From JAHFTY01 sp964584785 (GTDB lineage: Bacteria > Acidobacteriota > Terriglobia > 20CM-2-55-15), in contig CAZPBY010000038.1 in NCBI GenBank assembly GCA_964584785.1, positions 1-64,000 on the forward strand: a DNA stretch of 64,000 bases, read 5' to 3'. Under the pieces are notes generated by a model. That model had not been told where the DNA came from and searched no databases. It saw nothing but the letters and a program-made list of their open reading frames with translations. Shown one piece after another: positions 1 through 8,344 of this stretch (its first letter is position 1; each line of letters begins with the position of its first letter). A program made the position numbers and the translations under genes.

Positions 1-1601
1 CCGTCGGCTACGGTTTCGGAAGATAAGCGATCGAAGATGTGCTTGTCGGTGTAGGTAGAAGAGGTGAGGAAGGTCCGCGTCACGCGACGGATCCGCGGTC
101 CGCGGTTTCCGACGGGGCCCCAGTCGTAAGTCTCTTCCGTTGTGACGTTGTTGTAGCCGTCGTAGGCATAATCCATTTCATAGAATTGGCTGCCCACCGT
201 TGTCTGGGAAACCGTCACGGCCGGATCTGTCCCCGTTGACCAGGCGCGATCGGTTTGCCGCAGCAACACGTTGCTGCTGGAATACTCCTTCGTCGTTGTC
301 GACAGTCCACCAGAATAGTATTCCGTCTTTTTCTGCCCCATCGGATCGATAACGTCAGTCGAAGTGCCGTTGTAACCGTAGGACCAGGCCCGTTCACCCG
401 CCTGCGTTCCATCTTCGGATACTCTCCGGGACTGCACCTTGAGGATCCCCGAGCCCCCGTAATATGCATATTTGACGTAGGCTCCGGAAGGCAGTGTGAG
501 CTTTTCGAGGTAGCCATTATCGGTGTTGTAGTCGAAATGATAACTGCGGCCGTTGGGCAGTTGAACGTTCTGCACCACGCGAATGCGCCGATCGTCGACG
601 CCTAGATAGTTATAGGCGTCTGGACCGTTTACCACCGTCCATGAGATGGTGTAAGTGGTGCTCTGCCCACTCGAATCATGGAGCGTGATAGTGTCGATGT
701 CGCCATTGCGGGTAAAGCCAATGTCGCGGCCCACGGTGTCGGTCAGCGGCAGGTAGTCCCCCAGGCCGTCGCCGCGAAACGTGTAGCTTTGCGTGTCGCC
801 CACGTCCGCTTTGAGCGTATTGCCGTTCGGTGTTTGCACGCTCCGGCCGGAGATGTTGATAACTGCCCCGCCTTTTGACGTGATGAGCGCGGGCTGAGTG
901 CCTTGCCCGGAGAACTGGTTGCCGGTTTTGAGTTGCAAGAATTCCGATCCAGGCAGATCGATAGTCCAATTGTCATAGATCGTTGCCGGCGGGTTCAGAC
1001 ACGGGTCATAGTTGAGGTAGGCCTGGGCACATTTCTGCGTCACCCGCTTGGTAAACTTATGTTCGGTGCCGTCATTCTTTACCCACGAGAACGTCAGGTC
1101 GTAATCCTGGCAATTAAAAGTAGTCTGGCCGAAGATGGGGTCATACCCACTATCGCACCAGCCTTCTATTGGCATCTGCTGCCCGCTGGCGTAGCACCCA
1201 TGATACTGGCTGAATTGCGGGGTCGATGCGGGGTTACCATACACACAGCCGTAAGCTTTTTTGGATGCAGAGACCTTAAACCCAGCCGCAGTATTTTTGC
1301 GCCAGGCGTGATAGTCGTACCAGGATGACCAGTATCCCTCCGGCAAGGTTTGGGTTTGGCGGCGCTCAAATGCCATGCTGTCGTAGGTCACGGCCGCCTG
1401 CAGTGGCAACTCTCTGCCGGGTAGGTTGAACAGGGGAATGCTGACGTGCAGGTTCCCGTTGGTCAGCGACACGGAGTCCACGTCCGTGCCAAAGTAGGAC
1501 CCGAGAACTTTGGTGCCGGTATCCGGGTTGTTATACTCCGCCTGTCCAAAGCCATTACGGACGTAGATCAGCACGACGACAATAAGGATGAGTTTACGCA
1601 T
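1..1601 (-). CDS. RHS/YD-repeat secreted protein, 3' end beyond window
   Basis: An uninterrupted frame runs leftward from an ATG at 1601 to the window edge, giving 533 codons with no stop; the gene continues outside. The N-terminus (MRKLILIVVVLIYVRNGFGQ) is a signal peptide. Residues 20-110 resemble the N-terminal region of RHS-family proteins (ends in GNLHVSIPLF and LPLQAAVTYDS). Later segments show YD-type elements such as YHFDYNTDNGYLEKL, WSYGYNG and MDYAYDGYNNVT. RHS proteins form large hollow beta-cocoon shells that often carry a variable C-terminal toxin or adhesive tip; the tip is not visible here. The gene lies 15 bp after a small exported protein and appears to be the last gene of a three-gene unit. 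Several Cys residues around 125-205 suit an extracytoplasmic protein. Confidence 0.85.
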   Translation of the reverse strand, partial: MRKLILIVVVLIYVRNGFGQAEYNNPDTGTKVLGSYFGTDVDSVSLTNGNLHVSIPLFNLPGRELPLQAAVTYDSMAFERRQTQTLPEGYWSSWYDYHAWRKNTAAGFKVSASKKAYGCVYGNPASTPQFSQYHGCYASGQQMPIEGWCDSGYDPIFGQTTFNCQDYDLTFSWVKNDGTEHKFTKRVTQKCAQAYLNYDPCLNPPATIYDNWTIDLPGSEFLQLKTGNQFSGQGTQPALITSKGGAVINISGRSVQTPNGNTLKADVGDTQSYTFRGDGLGDYLPLTDTVGRDIGFTRNGDIDTITLHDSSGQSTTYTISWTVVNGPDAYNYLGVDDRRIRVVQNVQLPNGRSYHFDYNTDNGYLEKLTLPSGAYVKYAYYGGSGILKVQSRRVSEDGTQAGERAWSYGYNGTSTDVIDPMGQKKTEYYSGGLSTTTKEYSSSNVLLRQTDRAWSTGTDPAVTVSQTTVGSQFYEMDYAYDGYNNVTTEETYDWGPVGNRGPRIRRVTRTFLTSSTYTDKHIFDRLSSETVAD

Positions 1602-1616
1602 GCTCGCGACTCCGGT

Positions 1617-2339
1617 TCATTGCGGATGAAACAACGTATCCGGGAGGTTTTGATTGAGCGTCACGGTTTGCCAGACGACAACAGACTGACTGATACCGCC
1701 GGCGATTCCAGTCCACCGTGTAAAGCGAAATGGGACTCTGATCAGACCGACCGTTCGGTAATCGGCGAATTCGATCGTTGTGGGCGTTCGAATGCCCTGG
1801 TGCCCCTCGGTCGGCACCGTCGTGGTTGCGCGCAACACGAGCAAGGTCGCTGGATCGATCTCGTAGGTAACATCTTGATCCAGCGGATAGCCCTTGAGGT
1901 GACGTTGCTGGGCCGGGTCCGGGAGGTGGAGGTCCAGTCGGTTGATGGCAACGTTCCGAACCTGGAGGGATGGGTTCACGACTTCTCCCAGGAGATCGAG
2001 AAATGGCAAAAATATCGGTCGCTGGGCGGCGACGTGTTCGGACATCACGCGAGTCGCTGAAACAGTGATCGTCCATCCGACGCCCTGGTTCAATATCGTG
2101 ATGACGCGATCCGCACCGTCGCCGGTTTCGTAGCGCATCTTGTCTTTGCCTTTAACGAAGGCGCGCAGTGTCCGCTGCCTTCCGTTGGCGTCGGTTACCG
2201 TGCCCGTTAGCGTGACATCGCGCACCGACGCGATTACTCCGTAGGCCTGTAGCACAGCCGCGGGCAGGTTTTGCTGCGCCGACGTCGTCGCGAATGGCAA
2301 AGCGGCAAGCAGGATGCAGAAAAGCAAGCGAGAGCGCAC
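1617..2339 (-). CDS. Exported protein of unknown function, RHS-linked
   Basis: I chose the GTG at 2339, preceded by GGAGGG, because it gives a clean signal peptide (VRSRLLFCILLAALPFATTSAQQ) and starts just after the stop of the upstream gene at 2353. The mature part is about 215 residues of mostly beta-type sequence. It has the look of LolA/RseB-like lipid- or protein-binding folds: a repeated 'change per residue' layout, a conserved-looking IDPATLLVLRAT strand and a C-terminal DYRTVGLIRVPFRFTRW segment. This resemblance is by eye and weak. It sits 13 bp after the fibronectin-III gene and 15 bp before the RHS gene, so it is probably co-transcribed and could be a periplasmic helper for the RHS protein. 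That role is inference. Confidence 0.7.
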   Translation of the reverse strand: MRSRLLFCILLAALPFATTSAQQNLPAAVLQAYGVIASVRDVTLTGTVTDANGRQRTLRAFVKGKDKMRYETGDGADRVITILNQGVGWTITVSATRVMSEHVAAQRPIFLPFLDLLGEVVNPSLQVRNVAINRLDLHLPDPAQQRHLKGYPLDQDVTYEIDPATLLVLRATTTVPTEGHQGIRTPTTIEFADYRTVGLIRVPFRFTRWTGIAGGISQSVVVWQTVTLNQNLPDTLFHPQ

Positions 2340-2352
2340 GTTCCCTCCGATC

Positions 2353-3605
2353 TTACGGCAGTAGCTTGTATACAATGAAGTTGTCGACACCCCAGCCACC
2401 ATCGCATTCATCCGGACACAGCGACGTCGCTCCAATCCAGTTGTGCGGGTTGTTGATTCTGCTGCTGTCCGTTTCGGTATAGTCGACCGCCAACGCTGTT
2501 CCTACGTACACGCGAATGTGGCCGGTGGTGTTGTCTGCCTCGACGGTCAGTATGTCTCTGTTGGGAGTAGATGCTGGAACTGCACCGCTAGCTAACGTCA
2601 AGCCGCTGTAAGACAATATGAAGCTGCCGGAGTACCCCCGTCCGTCACTACCTGGTATCGTCCGTTGTTGCTGTCCCAGAAGGATATGCCAGCCCATCCG
2701 AAGGTTGACACCGTCGCCCGGATGCGACCTGGGGGCGCGATGGTCCAGCTTTCAGTGCAGTGTGGGTTGTCGTTGCCTCCGGCCCAGCACATGGCTTTGC
2801 CGCTCTGGATCCAAAAGCCGCTTGGAAGGTGTTGATCAGGCACACTGAAGTCGTTGCGATACAGCAACTGCAGAATCTGGAAGTCCGGCGTCGGGTTCGA
2901 GATGTTGCCGGCATTATCAACAGCTTTGATAGTGTATACATGGCTTAGTTCAGCAAGCGCAGTATCGTCGTACGTGGTGGTCGCGATCGGTGTAGTTCCC
3001 GAAATGAGTGTTCCATCGCTATAGACCTTGTACCCTGCGACTCCTGAGCCGCCGGTATCGGTTGATGCGTTCCATTGCAAGTGCAGCGCGTTGTACGAAG
3101 TCGCCCAACCCTGGAGATTTAACGGCGTTGACGGCGGCTCGGTCTCGCCGTACCACGCTGCTGCGGTTGTGACGGATGACGAGTTGCTAGCCGACGAGTG
3201 GTTTTGGGCGTTATCGTACGCACGGACGGTATAGGTATAAGAGGTTGAGGCCTGCAGTGGTTCATCGACAAAGGTCGTCGTTGAGGCGTTGAGCGTCCCC
3301 ACGGGGATGCTGGCGCCGCTGCCGCGCTGACGGTATACCTTGTACCCCGCCAGACCGGAGTTGCCCGAATCCGTTGATCCGGTCCAGGTGAGTCGCACCG
3401 AGGTGGCCGTGACGTTGCTCGTACCAAGGTTTGTGGGTGTCGTGGGCGCCGTGGTGTCCGATGGGATAGGCGTCACCACAGCGATCTCTTTGCCGCCCGC
3501 TCCGGCATAAATGTGATCCTTCGTCCACGAAATGGATTGCTGACCCGCCTCCGAGACAGGAACTGCAGTCAGCAAAACAGCCAAAACGCACCGCAACGAC
3601 CGCAT
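2353..3605 (-). pseudogene. Secreted two-FN3-domain protein, frameshifted
   Basis: The ATG at 3605 follows GGAGG and encodes a signal peptide (MRSLRCVLAVLLTAVPVSEA). Residues about 45-145 and 155-245 are two fibronectin type III domains (AGYKVYRQRGSG, SYTYTVRAYDNA, and AGYKVYSDGT, HVYTIKAVDNAGN). After these comes a lectin/LamG-like C-terminal part. The frame breaks near 2635-2639, in a run of five C on the + strand: the first frame reads to RYQVVTDGG and then stops at 2598, while the next frame carries on sensibly with YSGSFILSYSG to IVYKLLP at 2353. One extra base in the run restores a protein of about 417 residues. This may be a real mutation, phase variation or a sequence error. It heads the fibronectin, small exported protein, RHS unit. 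Confidence 0.75.
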
Positions 3606-3681
3606 AACATCCTCCGTAGCCGAACGTGTTTGCAGAACTGCGCGGAGTATACAAAGGATGTTTCGGCGGTGCATTCAACTA

Positions 3682-3723
3682 CACGAAGTCCGGACTTCAA
3701 CCAGTTGAAGTCCCGGCTTCGTG
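3682..3723. terminator. Strong hairpin between crp-like gene and FN3/RHS unit
   Basis: Two 20-base arms (3682-3701 and 3704-3723) pair with 18 of 20 matches across a 2-base loop. It lies 40 bp after the stop of the Crp-like gene and 77 bp before the FN3 gene start, so it probably ends the regulator transcript on the minus strand. No clear T-run follows, so it could also be a repeat or mRNA-stabilising stem. Confidence 0.5.
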
Positions 3724-3762
3724 CAGACGAATTCCGAATAAGACCAGGATGAGGTTTCGGCG

Positions 3763-4446
3763 TTACGAAGATCGCCTTGCTTGCGCGGTGTGCAGAATCA
3801 GGTGGCCGTTGCTGTACGTGATTGCGCGCGGCCTTCGGGCAAGAAGCGTACTGAGATGCTGAGGGCTCGTCGCGGCGAGTTGTGCGAGTTCCTTTTTGCG
3901 GAGCGGCAACCGTATACGTCCATCCGCGTCCCGCTCTCCGGCCAACTTGGATTCAAGCTTTCGCAGGATATTTTCGAGTCGCCCTTCGGCATCGTCAGAT
4001 GCGAAATGGGCCAGGCTCTCGGACTGTTCCAGAATCTCCATGCTGTGAGATTGAAACACCCGCATCATAAAGTCCGTGTCCGATCGAAGCAGCCGCTGAA
4101 ATCGATCGCTCGCGATCCGTTCGAGTTTCGCTTTGCAAAGCGTGATCGCCGTCGACGCGCATGGTGCCTGCGCGAGACAGGCGGCGACACCGATGAAATC
4201 GCCGTTCCCACGCAGACCGATGATCGTCTCGCGACCCGATTCCGCGGTGTAGACAAGCTTCACCAGACCCTGGTGAACGAGATATACATTCGCGGCGTGA
4301 TCGTCCTGCCACAGCAACTGCGCGGCCGTTGGGTAGTTCAACACGTGTCCATACTTGCCGATGGAAACGACGTCATGTATGCCACTGCCGCGATTCGAAG
4401 TCTGCCAGACGTTTTCGAGTTGTGATTGAAGCCGTCTTCGCTCCAT
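3763..4446 (-). CDS. Crp/Fnr-family transcriptional regulator
   Basis: A 227-residue protein with the usual two-part layout. Residues 30-125 form a cNMP-type beta-roll (LVKLVYTAESGRETIIGLRGNGDFIGVA), 130-160 is the dimerisation helix, and 175-225 is a winged helix (LPLRKKELAQLAATSPQHLSTLL). It lacks the four N-terminal Cys of a classical FNR iron-sulfur sensor. The recognition helix reads SPQHLST where typical members have TRETVSR, so the operator is probably not the standard CRP or FNR box. The effector is unknown. It is divergent from the amidase gene at 4601, and a 6+6 inverted repeat at 4555-4571 in the shared region is a candidate site. The gene upstream of RHS could be a target too. Confidence 0.85.
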   Translation of the reverse strand: MERRRLQSQLENVWQTSNRGSGIHDVVSIGKYGHVLNYPTAAQLLWQDDHAANVYLVHQGLVKLVYTAESGRETIIGLRGNGDFIGVAACLAQAPCASTAITLCKAKLERIASDRFQRLLRSDTDFMMRVFQSHSMEILEQSESLAHFASDDAEGRLENILRKLESKLAGERDADGRIRLPLRKKELAQLAATSPQHLSTLLARRPRAITYSNGHLILHTAQARRSS

Positions 4447-4550
4447 CCGGCGTTTTGAACATCCTTTATAAACGTGAAATCAATCTATTGGCGAATCCGG
4501 TCAATTGCAAGAATTACATTTATGTTAAATGTTTGTGCGGGCCTCAGTAT

Positions 4551-4579
4551 TTGACGAACTTTACGAGTTCGGCTAATAG
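4551..4579 (+). promoter_or_regulatory. Putative amidase promoter with embedded inverted repeat
   Basis: TTGACG (4551-4556) and TAATAG (4574-4579) are separated by 17 bases, a sigma70-like layout with a good -35 and a poor -10. The spacer holds a perfect inverted repeat, CGAACT-N5-AGTTCG (4555-4571), placed where a bound regulator would block polymerase. It lies in the region shared with the divergent Crp-like gene. Prediction only. Confidence 0.35.
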
Positions 4580-4600
4580 GGTGCTAGCAATGGAGACGTG

Positions 4601-6289
4601 ATGAAAAATCCTCACAAGATGACACGACGGCAGATGATCTCATCCACAACCGCGCTCGTATCGGCTGGGACCTTATTAGAAAGTTGTACGACGACTCAAA
4701 CTCCGGCTCCCCCGGCAATCACGGCGGCTATCGATCCGCTGCGAAAAATGATGGACGATACGGCGGCGCCGCTCGACGTTAAGGCCATCGGACAAAGTTT
4801 GGTTCTGGAACCGTCGCCGGAATTTCGTCTGGCGCGCGATGAGCGACGGACCGTTACTCCGACAGCGCCGGCGGCACCGCAAACGAACAAGAAGATCGAT
4901 AAGTCGGACCTTGGGTTCGCGACGATCTCGGACGTTGCGCGCATGATCAAAGCCAAAGAGATTTCGCCGGTCGAAGTCGTCGAGGCTTGTTTCAAACGGA
5001 TGGACGCAGCGAAGGATCTCGGCGCTTATGTCGCACCGACTCCCGATCGCGCCATGGACGCCGCGCGGCGCGCCGAAAAGGAAATCATGCAGAAAGGTCC
5101 GATCGGTCTGCTGCATGGAATCCCGATCGGTCACAAAGACAACTACGACACCGCCGATGTCCCCACCACCGCCGGCTCTGCCGTTTTTGCCGGCCGCATC
5201 CCCAAAGAGGACGCCACCGCCGTTGCGAAGCTTGCTGCCGCAGGCGCCATCACGGTTGGGAAACTGGCGATGCCGGCGCTGGCGTTCGGCAGTGTCGGAA
5301 AGAATCCGTGGGACACCAAACGCGATCCCGCGGGATCGAGCAGCGGAACGGGAATAGCGGTGGCCGCCGGTCTTTGTTATGGAGGGACCGGTACAGATAC
5401 CGGAGGTTCGATTCGCTTGCCGGCGTCATGGAACGGCTGTGTGGGCCTGAAGCCGACCTATGGACGCGTATCGCGCTTCGGCGTGATCCCGCATGCGTTC
5501 ACGCTCGATCACTGTGGACCGCTCGCGCGCACCGTCGCCGACGCGGCCATTCTGCTCGAGGCGATGTCCGGATACGATTCCAAAGACCCGTCCAGCGCAC
5601 ACGAACCGGTCCCCAACTTCCGCAACGCGGCGTATGCCCGGGATCTTCATGGCGTGCGCGTAGCCATTGCGCCCAAATACTCATTCGTGCGCGCGACGCC
5701 CGAAGTGCGTGAAACGGGTGAAGCCGCGGTAAACCGATTGAAGAATCTGGGAGCGGATGTTGCGGAGGTGGAATTGGCGCATGTCGACATCACCATACCC
5801 GCGCTCATGGTTATCCTTGCGTGCGAGTTCGCAGCGGCCTTCACGGAATCGTGGAAGCGCCTGGGGCCCGAGCCGTTCTCGCAAATCACTCGGACGGAGA
5901 TCGAATTCGCGCTGTCCGTGAGTGCACCGAAGCTGGTTGCGGCACAGCAGGCGCGACGTCTGGTGCAGGCCGCATATGCGGAAGGGCTCTCGAAAGCGGA
6001 CGTCCTGGTCACCGCAACGAGTGCGATGACGGCCACTCCCTCCGGAGAGACACCATACCAACTCGCTGGGTTTCCAAACTGGCTCGAGAATGCGTTGTTC
6101 TATACCGGGCCGTCGAATCTGACGGGCCTGCCCGCGCTGTCGCTACCGGTCGGTTTCGATAAGGCGGGCTTGCCGACTGCGATTCAACTGATCGCGAAAC
6201 CATTTGAGGAAGCCACACTGTTCCGCGTCGCGTCCGCACTCGAAGCCGATCTCGGCCTGACGGATCGCCATCCAAAACTCGGCGGGTGA
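4601..6289 (+). CDS. Tat-exported amidase-signature hydrolase
   Basis: A 563-residue amidase-signature enzyme that hydrolyses amide or ester bonds; the substrate is not predictable. The start is ATG at 4601 (a GTG lies just before it at 4598), with GGAG 6 bases upstream. A twin-arginine signal (TRRQMIS) is followed by LLESC, a possible lipobox, so the protein may be a membrane-anchored lipoprotein outside the cytoplasm. The full catalytic triad is present: Lys179 in GHKDNYD, the cis-Ser246 in PAGSSSGTG, and the nucleophile Ser270 in GTDTGGSIR; the 24-residue Ser-Ser spacing matches the family. It resembles GatA in fold, but the export signal and the absence of gatB/gatC argue against a role in tRNA amidation. 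It is divergent from a Crp-like regulator. Confidence 0.92.
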   Translation: MKNPHKMTRRQMISSTTALVSAGTLLESCTTTQTPAPPAITAAIDPLRKMMDDTAAPLDVKAIGQSLVLEPSPEFRLARDERRTVTPTAPAAPQTNKKIDKSDLGFATISDVARMIKAKEISPVEVVEACFKRMDAAKDLGAYVAPTPDRAMDAARRAEKEIMQKGPIGLLHGIPIGHKDNYDTADVPTTAGSAVFAGRIPKEDATAVAKLAAAGAITVGKLAMPALAFGSVGKNPWDTKRDPAGSSSGTGIAVAAGLCYGGTGTDTGGSIRLPASWNGCVGLKPTYGRVSRFGVIPHAFTLDHCGPLARTVADAAILLEAMSGYDSKDPSSAHEPVPNFRNAAYARDLHGVRVAIAPKYSFVRATPEVRETGEAAVNRLKNLGADVAEVELAHVDITIPALMVILACEFAAAFTESWKRLGPEPFSQITRTEIEFALSVSAPKLVAAQQARRLVQAAYAEGLSKADVLVTATSAMTATPSGETPYQLAGFPNWLENALFYTGPSNLTGLPALSLPVGFDKAGLPTAIQLIAKPFEEATLFRVASALEADLGLTDRHPKLGG

Positions 6290-6313
6290 AAAACTAACCT
6301 GAGCAGCGAGCAA

Positions 6314-6509
6314 CTCCCCTCCTAAATCTAGGAGGGGCAGACTGCGAGGGCGTTTCAGCCCGAGCAGTCGGGGTGGTTTTCAAAGACCGCGAAGCGCTCC
6401 TTTCAAATCGGTTGCGCTCCGCGCGACATCTATAAGGAGGCTTCGCATCGTTTAAACCACCCCCCTCTGCACCTGCGGTGCAGACGTCCCCTCCTAACTT
6501 AGGAGAGGA
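6314..6509. repeat. Palindromic intergenic element, CCCCTCC-ended, copy A
   Basis: Both ends carry CCCCTCCTAA/TTAGGAGG-type hairpins, and the core has GGGGTGGTTTT opposite AAACCACCCCCC. A related element with the same ends and the same GGGGTGGTT/AACCACCCC core lies at 15553-15757. No coding capacity. It sits in the tail-to-tail gap between the amidase and fadE, so it may also act as a bidirectional terminator. It is MITE-like in form; no transposase is nearby. Confidence 0.6.
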
Positions 6510-6581
6510 CTGGCTGCCGCACCAATCAAAGGTTCCGCACGAGCCATGGGCCACAATCTTAGAGGAGCCGAACTTGGCGCC

Positions 6582-8339
6582 TCACAAAGCGTATTTGCCG
6601 CGGTCGGTCAGGAATTCTGCGATTCTCTGACGGGCTTTCACTGTATTGACGGGGGACCAGCGGAGCAATCGGCGAAGGGCCGAGAGTTGAGTGCGCAGTG
6701 TGTCTCCGTCGGCGACGGCGGCCAATGCCTGTTTGCCGGACGACTCGATGCGCATCATCGCGTCATTAATAAATGTACGGGCGGCGTCGGCGTGAATGTC
6801 GGTGGAGTTTTTCTTCGACAGACGGTGCACGGCGGTATCGATCGCGTAGGCTTCCATCACCATATTGCTGACGTGCATCAGGATCTCCTGCTCGTCCTTG
6901 ATCGCGTCCATGTATCTCTGCAGCGCGGCGCCGGCGACGAACAGCGTTGCTTTTTTCGCCTGGGCGACGGCGGCGATTTCGGCGCCGAACTTCCCGGACG
7001 GTTCCGAGGGAATCGACGCCGACATCACTTCGTCGACGACCTTCTTCGTTGCGGCGGCCAGCGGCAGGCGTCCTGAAGTGGCGCGCTTCAACAGCATTCC
7101 TGGAATGAGCAGCCGGTTGATTTCGTTGGTTCCTTCGAAGATGCGATTCACGCGCGAATCCCGGTAGTAGCGCTCGACGGGATATTCGGCGCTGTAGCCA
7201 TATCCTCCGTACGTTTGAACCGCCTCGTCGACGACGAAGTCCAGCGCTTCGGTTCCGAACACTTTCAGAATCGACGACTCGATGGCGTACTCCTCGATCG
7301 ACTTCAGGATTTGCTGCGCGTCGTCCATATCGATCGTCTCGAGCGCGCGATCCATCATGCCGGCCGTGCGATAGACCATGCCTTCGGTCACCCAGATGCG
7401 GATGGCCATCTCGGCCAGCTTGTGTTTGATCGCCCCAAAGCTGGCGATGGGTTTAGTGAAAGCGATGCGCTGTTTGGCGTAAGCGATCGCGTCGTTGAGC
7501 GCAGTCTTCGCGCCGCCGACGGCACCGGCCCCGAGTTTTGCGCGTCCGGTGTTGAGAATGTTGAACGCGACGTGATGGCCTTTGCCGATTTCACCGACCA
7601 CGTTCTCGATGGGAACTCTAGCGCCGTCGAGCACCAGCGTTCGTGTTGACGAACCGCGGAGACCCATCTTGTGTTCTTCAGCTCCTGTGGATACACCCGG
7701 ATAGTTCCTTTCAATGATGAAGCAGCTGAACTGCGTGCCGTCGACCTTGGCGAATGTGACGAACACGTCGGCGAATGCGGCGTTGGTGATCCACATTTTC
7801 TCGCCGTTCATGATCCAGTGCGTGCCGTCCGGACTGCGTGTGGCGCTTGTCTTTGCGGCGAGGGCGTCCGAGCCGCTGCCCGCTTCCGACAAGGCGTAGG
7901 CTGAAATCATGTCGGCCTTACAGAGCGCAGGGAGATATTTGCGTTTTTGTTCTTCCTTGCCGAAGTAAACGATCGGAAGCGTTCCGATTCCGCTGTGGCC
8001 GCCGTACGAAACCGCAAACGATGCCACACGCCCCAGTTTCTCGGCGACGATCATGGCGGAGACTTTGTCGAGATCCTCGCCGCCGTATTTTTCGGGCACT
8101 TCGATGCCGAGCAGCCCCAATTCTCCGCAGCGTTTCAACAGGCCGGTCGTGACGTTCCAATCCTTCTGTTCGATCTTCTCGACCTGCGGCACGACTTCGT
8201 CTTCCACAAACTGCTCGGTCATATCGCGGATCATCGAATGTTCTTCGGTGAAATCCTCGGGAGTGAAGACATCGCCGGTGGCGGATTCGCTGATCAGGAA
8301 ACTTCCGCCCCTGGTCAAAGCGCTGACTTCTGTCGTCAT
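6582..8339 (-). CDS. fadE: Acyl-CoA dehydrogenase, FadE type
   Basis: FAD-dependent enzyme for the first step of fatty-acid beta-oxidation, turning acyl-CoA into trans-2-enoyl-CoA. The ATG at 8339 (AGGATC upstream) removes a spurious leader and starts 5 bp after the thiolase stop. At 585 residues it is longer than ordinary acyl-CoA dehydrogenases (about 380) and matches the long FadE form of Bacillus-type fadNAE operons, including the GGSFLI and FTPEDFTEEH N-terminal signatures. ACAD domain motifs are clear: YALSEAGSGSDA, WITNAAFADVFVTFAKV, QTYGGYGYSAEYPVERYYRD and IFEGTNEINRLLIP (catalytic Glu region). The last 170 residues are the extra C-terminal helical domain. It is the last gene of the operon. 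Confidence 0.93.
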   Translation of the reverse strand: MTTEVSALTRGGSFLISESATGDVFTPEDFTEEHSMIRDMTEQFVEDEVVPQVEKIEQKDWNVTTGLLKRCGELGLLGIEVPEKYGGEDLDKVSAMIVAEKLGRVASFAVSYGGHSGIGTLPIVYFGKEEQKRKYLPALCKADMISAYALSEAGSGSDALAAKTSATRSPDGTHWIMNGEKMWITNAAFADVFVTFAKVDGTQFSCFIIERNYPGVSTGAEEHKMGLRGSSTRTLVLDGARVPIENVVGEIGKGHHVAFNILNTGRAKLGAGAVGGAKTALNDAIAYAKQRIAFTKPIASFGAIKHKLAEMAIRIWVTEGMVYRTAGMMDRALETIDMDDAQQILKSIEEYAIESSILKVFGTEALDFVVDEAVQTYGGYGYSAEYPVERYYRDSRVNRIFEGTNEINRLLIPGMLLKRATSGRLPLAAATKKVVDEVMSASIPSEPSGKFGAEIAAVAQAKKATLFVAGAALQRYMDAIKDEQEILMHVSNMVMEAYAIDTAVHRLSKKNSTDIHADAARTFINDAMMRIESSGKQALAAVADGDTLRTQLSALRRLLRWSPVNTVKARQRIAEFLTDRGKYAL

Positions 8340-8344
8340 AGTTT

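Noticed and set aside
4601..6289. The amidase as GatA of the tRNA amidotransferase
   Set aside because: It has a Tat/lipoprotein signal and no gatB or gatC beside it, which does not suit a cytoplasmic GatCAB subunit.
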